A DNA stretch of 39,313 nt from UBA685 sp049890115 (GTDB taxonomy: Bacteria; Pseudomonadota; Alphaproteobacteria; Puniceispirillales; Puniceispirillaceae). A program made the translations under genes and the position numbers. Under the pieces are notes generated by a model. The model saw only the letters and a list, made by a program, of their open reading frames with translations, was not told the DNA's origin and did no database searches. This document shows positions 25,839-34,391 of the stretch, piece after piece (position 1 is the first letter of the stretch; the number at the start of each line of letters is the position of its first letter). Location: positions 1 through 39,313 of the forward strand of contig JBMHCC010000040.1 in the NCBI GenBank assembly GCA_049890115.1. Direction: 5' to 3'.

Positions 25839-27182
25839 TTAAGCGCCTGGGTTACACTTACCAAGTGCACCGCCTGAGAACATTGGGTGATCAGGAGCAT
25901 ATTCAACCTGCTCGCGTGGTGTCACCTCAACGATTTCAAGAACGTCAAATTCTGATGTTGGGTTTTCTTTACCCTTCACAACCAGAACATCCTTGAAGCA
26001 CTGGTGATCTTCAGCACGATATTCAGTTGGACCATTGCCCAGACCATCGAACTTAAAGCCTTCCAGAGCTTCAACAACACCACATGGGTTAAATGTACCA
26101 GCACGCTCACAAGCATCAGCATAAAGCAATGTCTGACAATATACTGTGTGTGCAGCCTGTGATGGCGGGAAGCCATATTTCTCACCAAATGACTTAACGA
26201 ATGCCTTTGAGCCTTCGTCAGATAGTGACCAGTGCCAGTTTGTTGAACCAAAGATGCCCTTAACGTTTTCACCAGCACCACGTGCCATCAGACGTGAATA
26301 TAGTGGCACAACGATTTCGAAGTTCTTGCCATTCACAACCTTATCACGCAGGCCAAACTGAACTGCTGAAGTCAATGAGTTAATCATGTTACCGCCGTAA
26401 TGGTTCAGAACCAGAACGTCAGCACCTGAATTCAATACAGGAGCAACATAGCTTGAGAAGTCAGTTGTTGTAAGAGGTGTTGTCACATTATTGACAGTTT
26501 CCCAACCTTTAGCTTCTGTTGCTGCAGCGATGGATTCCTGCTGTGTCCAACCCCAGTTATAGTCAGCTGTCAGGTGATAGGCACGACGATCCTTACCATA
26601 CATCTTTTCCAGCACAGGCGCCAAAGCAGCACCAGACATATAACCGTTAAAGAAGTGGCGGAAGCCATTCGCTTTACGGTCTTTACCAGTTGTATCGTTT
26701 GAGTGTGTCAAACCAGCCATGAAGATAACGCCAGCTTCCTGACACAGAGCCTGCACAGCAACAGCCACACCTGAAGAAGAACCACCTGTGATCATCACAG
26801 CGCCGTCTTTTTCAATCATTGACTTAGCAGATGCACGAGCCGCATCTGACTTAGTCTGTGTGTCACCTGTTACATAAGTGACTTTCTTGCCAAGGATACC
26901 GTTACCCTTTAGCGCCTTTGATGAAAATGTATTCATCATGCCGCCATCGCCTTCACCGTTGAGATGCTCAACAGCCAGCAAATAGGCACGCAATTCGTCA
27001 GCACCCTCATCAGCATAAGGACCTGTCTGAGGCACGTTAAAACCAAGAGTAACTGTGCTACCCTTTGGCTCATTTAAATAAGCCGCAGCTGGGCTTGTGA
27101 AAATCGTTGGCAATGCCAGACCAGCACCAATAGTTGCGCCACCCTTCATAAAGCCACGACGAGTTGTTGAAAATTTAGACAT
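25839..27182 (-). CDS. HAAT-type ABC substrate-binding protein, Tat signal
   Basis: A 447-residue periplasmic binding protein of the Leu/Ile/Val-amide class (Peripla_BP_5/6 fold). The signal peptide has a twin-arginine motif (TTRRGFMKGG, Arg8-Arg9) and a likely cut after about residue 34, so export is probably by Tat in a folded state. VTLGFNVPQTGPYADEG opens the mature fold, and GGSSSGVAVAVQALCQEAGV is the ligand-side loop. It is longer than LivJ and resembles binding proteins annotated for urea, amides or branched-chain amino acids; the ligand cannot be fixed. Start ATG 27182 has GGGAGG upstream; the longer frame to 27281 lacks a ribosome site. First gene of the liv operon. Confidence 0.92.
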   Translation of the reverse strand: MSKFSTTRRGFMKGGATIGAGLALPTIFTSPAAAYLNEPKGSTVTLGFNVPQTGPYADEGADELRAYLLAVEHLNGEGDGGMMNTFSSKALKGNGILGKKVTYVTGDTQTKSDAARASAKSMIEKDGAVMITGGSSSGVAVAVQALCQEAGVIFMAGLTHSNDTTGKDRKANGFRHFFNGYMSGAALAPVLEKMYGKDRRAYHLTADYNWGWTQQESIAAATEAKGWETVNNVTTPLTTTDFSSYVAPVLNSGADVLVLNHYGGNMINSLTSAVQFGLRDKVVNGKNFEIVVPLYSRLMARGAGENVKGIFGSTNWHWSLSDEGSKAFVKSFGEKYGFPPSQAAHTVYCQTLLYADACERAGTFNPCGVVEALEGFKFDGLGNGPTEYRAEDHQCFKDVLVVKGKENPTSEFDVLEIVEVTPREQVEYAPDHPMFSGGALGKCNPGA

Positions 27183-27432
27183 GATTCCTCCCTTGTCTAT
27201 ACCATGCTTGCTTGCGCAAGGCTTAACAGGGACCATAATCACACAATCATATAAGCTGTGAAATACCGTCCCCGCTCTCATGACAACAACAACTCACCAA
27301 ACCAGCAATGGGAAAAATCCACTCTGATTTCGATTTTGTAAAAAAATATTTGTCACTTTGGGAAATATCTGTAAATTATTTTACAATTACCGTTTGGTAA
27401 ATTGATAAGTATGAGGCAGCAAGGTTAGCATT
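27183..27432. promoter_or_regulatory. Divergent promoter region with TTTGTAAA-like operators
   Basis: This 250-base gap feeds the liv operon (minus) and the XRE regulator (plus). Near the regulator are TTTTGTAAAA (27334-27343), the perfect inverted repeat TGTAAA-TTAT-TTTACA (27370-27385) and TTTGGTAAA (27393-27401). These resemble the TTTGCAAA-type sites bound by ScfR/PccR/RamB-class regulators, so they are good candidates for autoregulation. A separate perfect palindrome, CTTGCGCAAG, lies at 27211-27220, near the liv start. Confidence 0.55.
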
Positions 27433-28713
27433 ATGGCTGGAACCATCGGCGCTAGAATTCGCGAGATCCGCAATCAAAAGGGCGTGAAGCAATCAGCCTT
27501 AGCGCGTGCTGTGGGCATATCACCAACTTATCTCAACCTCATTGAGCATGGCAAAAGAGAGGTTGCAGGCAAATTATTATCTGCTTTTGCAGAGCATTTA
27601 TCTGTGGAGCGTTCTCAATTAGCACGCGGCGCAACAACAGAGCTGATTGAGCGACTGCAGCAAGCAGCACGCCAATATGCCCCGCAACATGACCAGAAAA
27701 CGGCGCAAAGAGCTGGCCAGAAAGCAGCTGAGTTAGATGATATTGAATTATTCACAACCCGCTTTCCAGGATGGGCCGCTTTGGTGCTTGAGCAAACCAA
27801 AACTCAAGATAAGCTAGAATCACTTGTTGAGGTGTTATCAGATCGTCTGTCTCATGACCCTGCTTTATCAGAGACACTTCATATCATGATATCCAACATC
27901 ACAGCCATCAGATCGCTGTCTGAATTGCTGGTGATGCGCAAAACGATTCCGCCAGAAAAACAGCAATCTTTTTTACAACATATCTTTTTGGAAAGTAAAA
28001 GGCTGTCAACAACGGCTGAAAAATTGCTGTTACAATTTGACCCCAAACAGCTTATCAAACGCGATGATGTGGGCATTAGCAACCATGCAGAATCAAAACA
28101 AAAACCAAATAATCAGGCCATCACATCATCAGTTGCAGGCCTGTTGCCATCAGTGATTACCAGCGCAGATGAATTTCAAAAAGCACAGCAGATTATCACC
28201 TATGACAGCCTGCTAGATAGCCATGACCATCATCATTTTCAGCCCTTTCACATCGCTGATTACTTTAATTTACCAGCCTTCCCTGTTTTTTATCATCTAT
28301 TAACCCTATCTGGCGTTGGTGAAATGCCTGATTTTGGCTTGTTGGAAGTTGATAGTGCTGGCGGTGTTTTATTTCGGCATGAGGATGGTACAATGCGCCT
28401 ACCATCGCGCAGTGGCGCTTGTCCAAAATGGCCAGTTTACCGTGCTTTTGGCGTACCAGGCCAACCTGTCATCCAAATGATGCAATACACCTCTGGTGAA
28501 CGCTATATTGGCTTTGCCATAGCACAGGCTAGAAGTCGCGATTATTCTCAATTACCGCCTGTCAGCCATTCAATCATGCTCTATCATAAAACAGAGGCAG
28601 AGCCCTCATCTGGTTTTGCACCTAAAATGACTCAGGTTGGATTTCACTGTTCAGTTTGCAACATTACCGATTGCCAAGATAGACGTGAAGTTTACGCATT
28701 GATTAGCGACTAG
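27433..28713 (+). CDS. XRE-family regulator (short-chain fatty acyl type) with DHp-like segment
   Basis: A 426-residue transcription factor. Residues 1-65 form an XRE helix-turn-helix (IREIRNQKGVKQSALARAVG, SPTYLNLIEHGKR). Residues about 145-200 read like a histidine-kinase dimerisation hairpin: His150, then TAIRSLSELL, then FLESKRLSTTAEKLL. They align without gaps to the DHp of the kinase encoded at 29461, with His150 at the phospho-acceptor position. Residues about 250-426 are the ligand/DUF2083-like domain, ending with Cys406, Cys409 and Cys414, typical of ScfR/PccR/RamB proteins that sense acyl-CoA status. It lacks an HExxH peptidase motif. It is divergent from the liv operon and heads a signalling gene set. 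Confidence 0.87.
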   Translation: MAGTIGARIREIRNQKGVKQSALARAVGISPTYLNLIEHGKREVAGKLLSAFAEHLSVERSQLARGATTELIERLQQAARQYAPQHDQKTAQRAGQKAAELDDIELFTTRFPGWAALVLEQTKTQDKLESLVEVLSDRLSHDPALSETLHIMISNITAIRSLSELLVMRKTIPPEKQQSFLQHIFLESKRLSTTAEKLLLQFDPKQLIKRDDVGISNHAESKQKPNNQAITSSVAGLLPSVITSADEFQKAQQIITYDSLLDSHDHHHFQPFHIADYFNLPAFPVFYHLLTLSGVGEMPDFGLLEVDSAGGVLFRHEDGTMRLPSRSGACPKWPVYRAFGVPGQPVIQMMQYTSGERYIGFAIAQARSRDYSQLPPVSHSIMLYHKTEAEPSSGFAPKMTQVGFHCSVCNITDCQDRREVYALISD

Positions 28714-28805
28714 CACCGCCCCTTGCCCATTATGTTAGTGGCATAACCAAATTGGGCTAGCTTTTATCGCTTTTTTTTGTCACTCTTATGAATAGGGTGG
28801 AAAGA

Positions 28806-29189
28806 ATGACTGTTATCTCTATTGTTGAAGATGAGCCATTTATTGTTGAGGCTTTATGCTATCTTTTTGAGTTAGAAGGATGGCAGGTCTCTGTTATTCC
28901 TGATGGCGCAATCGCTTGTGATGAGCTGGTTTCTGCAAAGCCATCATTGGTATTGCTTGATTACATGTTACCAAATAAGTCTGGCATTACGGTTGCCAAA
29001 GAATTCCGCGCAACTGATTTTGGCAAGGATGTGCCAATTTTGATGCTGACTGCCAAAGGCCAGAATAAGGACAGACAGATGGCTCAGCTATCTGGCATCA
29101 ATCATTTCATGACAAAACCATTTGCTAATGCGGAATTGGTTGCAACAGTCAAAGAGCTTCTGGAACAGTCACAAACAGCTGATACTTAA
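28806..29189 (+). CDS. Single-domain response regulator (CheY-like receiver)
   Basis: A 127-residue stand-alone receiver domain. The acidic pocket is Glu9-Asp10 region (IVEDEP), the phospho-acceptor is Asp52 (LLDYMLP), Thr82 is the switch residue (MLTAKG) and Lys104 the conserved lysine (MTKPF). No output domain follows. I chose the ATG at 28806, which has GGTGGA just upstream, rather than the ATG at 28788. It lies 92 bases after the XRE gene and shortly before the SSS-kinase genes, so it is the likely partner of that kinase and may relay phosphate to another histidine domain. Confidence 0.92.
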   Translation: MTVISIVEDEPFIVEALCYLFELEGWQVSVIPDGAIACDELVSAKPSLVLLDYMLPNKSGITVAKEFRATDFGKDVPILMLTAKGQNKDRQMAQLSGINHFMTKPFANAELVATVKELLEQSQTADT

Positions 29190-29219
29190 CCAGCGGTAAT
29201 TAGGGCGAAACTATCAGAT

Positions 29220-29456
29220 ATGCCAAGCAAACGTTATTCACTCATCGGTGCTATCTTGGCGCTTACTATCCTGACAACGCCCTTGCTTAATCTGTTTGTC
29301 GCTGGTGATAGCAATTCTGTTGTTTTGCGTCTTGGTGCCAGCCTATTTTTATTCTGGTTGGCTTTGATCATCTTTACCATCATAGCCAATAAATTTCATG
29401 ACCAAGAAGCTGCCAGCCCTGATTCGGGACATGCGCAAGATATCATAAAGGATTAA
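29220..29456 (+). CDS. Small two-helix membrane protein
   Basis: A 78-residue protein with two hydrophobic helices (residues about 7-27 and 36-58) and a charged C-terminal tail ending QDIIKD. I do not recognise a named family. It lies 30 bases after the receiver gene and three bases before the SSS-kinase gene. Several sodium/solute symporters are preceded by a small membrane subunit, so it may be an accessory of the SSS module. That role is inferred from position only. Confidence 0.7.
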   Translation: MPSKRYSLIGAILALTILTTPLLNLFVAGDSNSVVLRLGASLFLFWLALIIFTIIANKFHDQEAASPDSGHAQDIIKD

Positions 29457-29460
29457 ATAG

Positions 29461-32175
29461 ATGTCTTCGCTTCAGCTTGTTACCGCAATCGCTGGCCTCT
29501 ATGCTGCATTATTATTCATTGTGGCTTTTTTTGCTGATAGAGCCGCACGGCGCAGAAAAACCTATTTTTTCACCTCACCGCTTGTCTATACCTTATCCTT
29601 ATCTGTTTATTGTACAGCCTGGACATTTTATGGGGCGGTTGGGTCTGCTGCGCGAAATGGCTTTGAGTTTTTGACCATTTATTTAGGGCCAACGATTATT
29701 TTTGTTGGCTGGTGGTGGTTTTTACGACGTCTTGTCAGAATTGGAAGGCTTGAGAAGCTGACATCTATTGCTGATTTTGTGTCAGCGCGCTATGGCAAAA
29801 GCTCATCTCTTGCTGCCTTAATCACCATTATCGCCATTATCGGCACCACCCCCTATATCGCGCTTCAACTGCAATCACTGACCTTGTCTTTTTCTGTTTT
29901 TGCCAATGAACCATCATCATCTGGTACAGCAGGCACAGAACCTATTATTGCATTGGTTATCGCTATTGGCCTGGCATTATTCACAGCACTTTTTGGCACA
30001 CGCAATTTGAATGTGTCTGAACGCCATGAAGGTGTCGTAACAGCGATTGCACTAGAAGCCATTGTCAAATTATTGGCATTGGTGGCTGTTGGTGTTGCGG
30101 TAACATTCTGGATTGCCACAAGTCACACCCCGATTATCACAGATGATTTGCTTGTCCAATTTGAAACAGACAGCCTTTATTCATCACGATGGGTAACACT
30201 GATTTTTTTATCAGCCTTTGCGATTATCTGCCTGCCTCGCATGTTTCAGGTGATGGTTGTTGAAAACCATAATGAAAGACAATTACAGCTCGCCTCATGG
30301 GCTTTTCCAGCCTATCTATTCATCATGTGCCTATTTGTGATGCCTATTGCGCTATTTGGCCTCAGCACTCTTGGCGCAGACAGCAATCCTGATTTATTTG
30401 TGATTACAGTACCCTTATCCCAAGGTCATGATGCCATTGCGATTTTGGCTTTTTTAGGTGGGTTTTCGTCAGCGACATCAATGGTCATCATGGCAGCCTT
30501 AGCCTTAGCAACCATGGTATCGAACCATCTTATTCTGCCTTTGGCTGTTATTTTGCAACGCTACAGCCTGTCTGCACAGAGCGATTTAAGAGCGCTGACC
30601 TTGCTATCACGTCGTATCACAATTTTTGGCGTTATTGGCCTTGGCTACCTCTATTACAGCCTATCAGGTGGCTCTGATGCACTTGCTTCTATTGGGTTAA
30701 TAGCCTTTTTAGGGGTGGCACAATTCATTCCTGCATTGGTGGGCGGCCTTATTTGGCGTCAAGCGACAAAGACAGGTGCGCTTTATGCCCTTATGACAGG
30801 ATTTATAATTTGGCTTTATACGTTATTCTTGCCAAGTTTTGAAAATAGCTTTTTCATCTCTTCTCAGATGATTGATTATGGCCTATTTGGCCTTGCAATA
30901 TTGCGCCCTTATGCGTTATTTGGCAGCCAGATTGCCGATCCTCTGGTACATGCATTTATCTGGTCACTTGGGGCCAATAGCATTGTTTTCATTCTGGTAT
31001 CAATGGCAACCAAACCATCAGATATGGAATTGCTACAATCAGCTATCTTTCAGTCAGATGCTGTTTTACGGCGCCCACGCTCGGCCTTTCATACATCAGG
31101 TTCAGCACATGAATTATTGGGGCTGGCGCAACGTATTTTGGGACGAAGTGATGGTCAGGCCTTTTTCAAATCAGCATCAAAGGCGCAAGGTAAAATAGAT
31201 GCTTTGCCAGAATTAACAGCAGATTTGCTTGAGAGTCTGGAACGCGAATTTGCCTCTGTTGTTGGCGCTGCCACAGCGCAAGCCATCATCAGACAAGTTG
31301 GCGGGCATGGCACATTATCAGTATCTGATCTGATCGCCGTAGCTGATGAATCTGCCAGAGTGCGTGCTTATTCAGCTGAATTAGAGGTAAAATCAGAAGA
31401 GTTGGAAAATACAGCTCAGCAATTACGGTCAGCTAATATGCAGCTTATTCAGATGGGCAATCAGCGTGATGATTTCCTATCTCAAGTCAGTCATGAATTA
31501 CGCACGCCAATGACGTCTATTCGCTCTTTTTCTGAGATTCTGAGAGGTGGTGCTTCTGGTAATCAGGCCAAAAGTGATTATTTCGCCAATATTATTCACG
31601 AAGAAAGCAAGAGATTAACGCGCTTACTTGATGAGATATTAGAACTGAATTTCCTTGAAAGCCGTGTGCCGAAACTAAATATTGAACAAACAAATAGTGA
31701 TAAATTGCTGAACCGCGCATTAATCGCAACAGATAGCCTGATTGACGAGAGCAAAGCGCAAATCCATTTGCCAGATAAATCAGTTACCTTCGAAACAGAT
31801 GCAGACAGGTTTGTTCAGGCTCTGATCAATCTGATTGCCAATGGTATCAAACATAATAGTGATGCCAAACCAGCTATTTGGATAAATGTGTCTTGTGATG
31901 AAAATGTTGGCACTGTTAGCATTACTGTCACAGATAATGGACCTGGCATTAGCGATAATGATAAGGATCGCATTTTTGAAAAATTCGCTACAATCTCTGG
32001 CGATAATTCAAAAAAGGGTGTTGGCCTTGGCCTGCCAATTTCGGCACGTATTATCCAGCTTTTGGGCGGTCATTTACAACTAGTAGACAGCCAAAGAGGC
32101 GCGGCATTTAAAATCACAATCCCGCTTACCCCTCCTTACCAATCTGAAAATAGCGACCAACCTGCCGCTGAATAG
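29461..32175 (+). CDS. SSS-family transporter/histidine kinase fusion (CbrA/CrbS-like)
   Basis: A 904-residue membrane sensor. Residues 1 to about 520 are a sodium/solute symporter domain with about 13 helices (YCTAWTFYGAVGSAARNGFEFL, then LPRMFQVMVVENHNERQL). A linker and coiled coil follow, up to about residue 670 (ELEVKSEELENTAQQL). The HisKA domain has His678 in SHELRTPM, and the ATPase has its N-box LINLIANGIKHN, DNGPGIS and GVGLGLPIS. No PAS domain is obvious, unlike Pseudomonas CbrA. Relatives sense or import histidine, acetate or other small nutrients. Its partner is probably the lone receiver encoded just upstream. Confidence 0.93.
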   Translation: MSSLQLVTAIAGLYAALLFIVAFFADRAARRRKTYFFTSPLVYTLSLSVYCTAWTFYGAVGSAARNGFEFLTIYLGPTIIFVGWWWFLRRLVRIGRLEKLTSIADFVSARYGKSSSLAALITIIAIIGTTPYIALQLQSLTLSFSVFANEPSSSGTAGTEPIIALVIAIGLALFTALFGTRNLNVSERHEGVVTAIALEAIVKLLALVAVGVAVTFWIATSHTPIITDDLLVQFETDSLYSSRWVTLIFLSAFAIICLPRMFQVMVVENHNERQLQLASWAFPAYLFIMCLFVMPIALFGLSTLGADSNPDLFVITVPLSQGHDAIAILAFLGGFSSATSMVIMAALALATMVSNHLILPLAVILQRYSLSAQSDLRALTLLSRRITIFGVIGLGYLYYSLSGGSDALASIGLIAFLGVAQFIPALVGGLIWRQATKTGALYALMTGFIIWLYTLFLPSFENSFFISSQMIDYGLFGLAILRPYALFGSQIADPLVHAFIWSLGANSIVFILVSMATKPSDMELLQSAIFQSDAVLRRPRSAFHTSGSAHELLGLAQRILGRSDGQAFFKSASKAQGKIDALPELTADLLESLEREFASVVGAATAQAIIRQVGGHGTLSVSDLIAVADESARVRAYSAELEVKSEELENTAQQLRSANMQLIQMGNQRDDFLSQVSHELRTPMTSIRSFSEILRGGASGNQAKSDYFANIIHEESKRLTRLLDEILELNFLESRVPKLNIEQTNSDKLLNRALIATDSLIDESKAQIHLPDKSVTFETDADRFVQALINLIANGIKHNSDAKPAIWINVSCDENVGTVSITVTDNGPGISDNDKDRIFEKFATISGDNSKKGVGLGLPISARIIQLLGGHLQLVDSQRGAAFKITIPLTPPYQSENSDQPAAE

Positions 32176-32194
32176 CGCGCCGATTATTTAATAA

Positions 32195-32302
32195 TCACAC
32201 CATTATGATAACGATAATGACAGCGATAATGGCAAGTCCGATAGATAGTGAAAATTGTCGAATGATGCGCCAATCTTCTGGATTGAATTTCTGTCGTGAC
32301 AT
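32195..32302 (-). CDS. Candidate 35-residue single-helix membrane peptide
   Basis: A short frame running ATG 32302 to TGA 32195, 16 bases after the 2OG oxygenase stop on the same strand. It begins MSRQKFNPEDWRIIRQF and continues into a long unbroken hydrophobic helix rich in Ile and Val. A basic N-terminus followed by one membrane helix is typical of real small membrane proteins. The ribosome site is weak (AAGG, about 12 bases away). The converging kinase gene ends 19 bases beyond it. Unknown function; could be spurious. Confidence 0.4.
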   Translation of the reverse strand: MSRQKFNPEDWRIIRQFSLSIGLAIIAVIIVIIMV

Positions 32303-32318
32303 AAATGAACCAGCCTTT

Positions 32319-33107
32319 TTACTCTGTACCAAGCCTGCCGTAAAAGGTCATGCGCGCTGTTTCAGACAAGGCAATATCGGGGGCATTATTATAGGCAAAC
32401 ACGACCAGAAATCGGGTGCGATTACCAATGGTGGGGGTCACTCTATGCATTGAATTACGCCCCCGAAACAACACCAATGTGCCTGGTGCAATATTACATA
32501 TTTGCGGCGTGACAGTGCCATCTATCACAGCTTCAACACCTTCAAAATTCATCTCGCCTCTATCAGCATCACGCAAATCAGGGCAATATTCAAAGATGCC
32601 GCCAGCTTCAGGGGCTTGCAATAATAAGGTCACAGCAAAGCTAGAATTATCAAAATGCCAGCCTAATTCTTGACCTTCAGAGGCATAGTGAATGTTAATC
32701 GCTGATAGCGGATCGGCATAAGGATAGATGGCCTGTTCAGCGACAATCTGCGCGATAAAATTTTGAAACTGCTCATCATGATAAATAAGCGGTAATCCGC
32801 TCTCATCAGACACCTGATCAGTGGTAATGCAGCCTTTTGATGATGTTATCTGACGGTTAAAAATATGCGTTTCTGGCAGGCTTGTATCAGGCGGCGTTAA
32901 ATAAACATTATGAGTGCTATTGGTAAAATAAGCCAGATGTTGGCTGTGCATGGCAGCGTCAATCATTTTTTGCAAGCCATCTTGGCTAATGAAATCATGC
33001 AAGCAGACAACACGATCTCTATCAAGCTGTGCCTTTTTATCTGCAATATAGGCCACATCATCTAGGGGATGCGCTGCAAGGTTAACAAAGTCAGATAAAT
33101 GTGCCAA
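32319..33107 (-). CDS. 2OG-Fe(II) oxygenase
   Basis: A 262-residue non-haem iron dioxygenase. The facial triad is His151 and Asp153 (GWHFDNS) with His221 (SMHRVTP). The 2-oxoglutarate arginine is Arg230 or Arg232 (GNRTRFLVVF). Such enzymes hydroxylate small molecules or side chains and release CO2 and succinate; the substrate here is not readable. The start appears to be TTG at 33107, supported by GGGAGG nine bases upstream; no in-frame ATG occurs before residue 48. It follows the glycosyltransferase gene by 40 bases on the same strand, so it might be transcribed with the polysaccharide cluster. Confidence 0.87.
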   Translation of the reverse strand: MAHLSDFVNLAAHPLDDVAYIADKKAQLDRDRVVCLHDFISQDGLQKMIDAAMHSQHLAYFTNSTHNVYLTPPDTSLPETHIFNRQITSSKGCITTDQVSDESGLPLIYHDEQFQNFIAQIVAEQAIYPYADPLSAINIHYASEGQELGWHFDNSSFAVTLLLQAPEAGGIFEYCPDLRDADRGEMNFEGVEAVIDGTVTPQICNIAPGTLVLFRGRNSMHRVTPTIGNRTRFLVVFAYNNAPDIALSETARMTFYGRLGTE

Positions 33108-33147
33108 AGACTTATGCCTCCCTGTGATTTCCAGAGCAAGCTGACCC

Positions 33148-34386
33148 TTATCTGCCGCCTGCTACCATCTGTTTCATTGCGTGATGAAGCTGCGTCACAT
33201 GTGCTTCATAAGAGCGATGCGCCATGACCCAATCATATCCCCGCTCTGCCATTGCCTGAATATCTTTGAAATCCATTTCTGCATAACGCAAGATCTCATC
33301 TGTTAGACTATCTGCTGAATTGGTCTCAATAAAGCTACCACAATTAGCCTCATCAACCATCGATTTATGACCAAATTCAGGATAGGCTACAATAATAGGC
33401 TTTCTATTTTCCATATAGCTTAGGATCTTGTTTAAAGACTGACCATATTTCCAGATTTTTGAATCATGACATGAAACATAGCCAACATCAAATAGACGAT
33501 AGACCTGATTCACCTCAGAGCGTGGCACGCTTTCATGAAAGCTAACATTATCAAAATGCGCAATGCGCTTGTGATAATCATCAAAAAAGGCACCTTTTCC
33601 ATAAATGACAAAATTAATGGCCTTATGATTTTGCAGCCTCTCAATCGTTTCAATAAAACAATCAAGGTTATTGCTAGCACCCATTGAACCGACATAGCCA
33701 ATCGTCAGGCTATCTGGGTTGACTGGCTTAGATAGGATTGTTGCATCAGGCTTTGTGGCAATCTCCTCATCGCGGCATATCGGCATAAAGGCAAAAGGCT
33801 TATCAATGCCTAGCTCTTGCTTGTAATAATCGCCAAGGCGCGGGATGCTGCTCATAATAAGCCCTGCTTCCTTGCCAGATTTTTTCTCAATGGCACCCAT
33901 CAGTCTGATTAGCTTATTATCTGGCTGATAGCCTGCCTCTTCTGTCAATGTTAATGGCCAGATATCACGCACATCAACAACCAGATGACTGCGCTTTAAT
34001 TTTTTTAAAACAACACCTGTGGCAAGCGACAAAATAGAGGGCGAAGACATAAGATAAATATCTTTGCGCTTGGCAAAGAGGCAATGCAGCAACACCCGAA
34101 ATTCAAAGAACAGCCAAGCCAGGATACGCCGCATTTTTTGCGATGCAATACCATAGGAAATGGTCTGCAGCCTTGTGATGGTAAAATCTGTTTCTATCTG
34201 GGGGGCTGGCGCATTATCTGAACTGAAATTATACCCATTGCCGCTATGGATAAACTCTACCTCACATCCCAGTTTTTGCAAATATTTAGCAATATAATAG
34301 AGCTTTGTTGAATAGCCCTGATTTGGCAAATCAGCATAGATGCAGATAATCGCAACCTTCAATGGTGTAGCTATGTTAGGTGCCAT
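33148..34386 (-). CDS. Glycosyltransferase family 4 (WbuB-like)
   Basis: A 412-residue GT-B glycosyltransferase. The N-domain contains VDVRDIWPLTL, a motif seen in WbuB-type O-antigen transferases. The C-domain has TIGYVGSMGASNNLDCF (nucleotide-binding loop) and the acceptor/donor region SLNKILSYMENRKPII. It probably adds one sugar, perhaps the amidinated diamino uronic acid or its neighbour, to a lipid-linked glycan at the cytoplasmic face. It starts five bases after the amidotransferase gene, so the two are co-transcribed. Donor and linkage are unknown. Confidence 0.88.
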   Translation of the reverse strand: MAPNIATPLKVAIICIYADLPNQGYSTKLYYIAKYLQKLGCEVEFIHSGNGYNFSSDNAPAPQIETDFTITRLQTISYGIASQKMRRILAWLFFEFRVLLHCLFAKRKDIYLMSSPSILSLATGVVLKKLKRSHLVVDVRDIWPLTLTEEAGYQPDNKLIRLMGAIEKKSGKEAGLIMSSIPRLGDYYKQELGIDKPFAFMPICRDEEIATKPDATILSKPVNPDSLTIGYVGSMGASNNLDCFIETIERLQNHKAINFVIYGKGAFFDDYHKRIAHFDNVSFHESVPRSEVNQVYRLFDVGYVSCHDSKIWKYGQSLNKILSYMENRKPIIVAYPEFGHKSMVDEANCGSFIETNSADSLTDEILRYAEMDFKDIQAMAERGYDWVMAHRSYEAHVTQLHHAMKQMVAGGR

Positions 34387-34391
34387 GTTTT

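Noticed and set aside
27183..27281. N-terminal extension of the liv binding protein
   Set aside because: The extra 33 residues precede a complete Tat signal, and only the ATG at 27182 has a GGGAGG site.
27433..28713. XRE regulator as an ImmA/IrrE-type toxin-antitoxin regulator
   Set aside because: There is no HExxH peptidase motif; the cysteine-rich C-terminus fits the short-chain fatty acyl regulator family.
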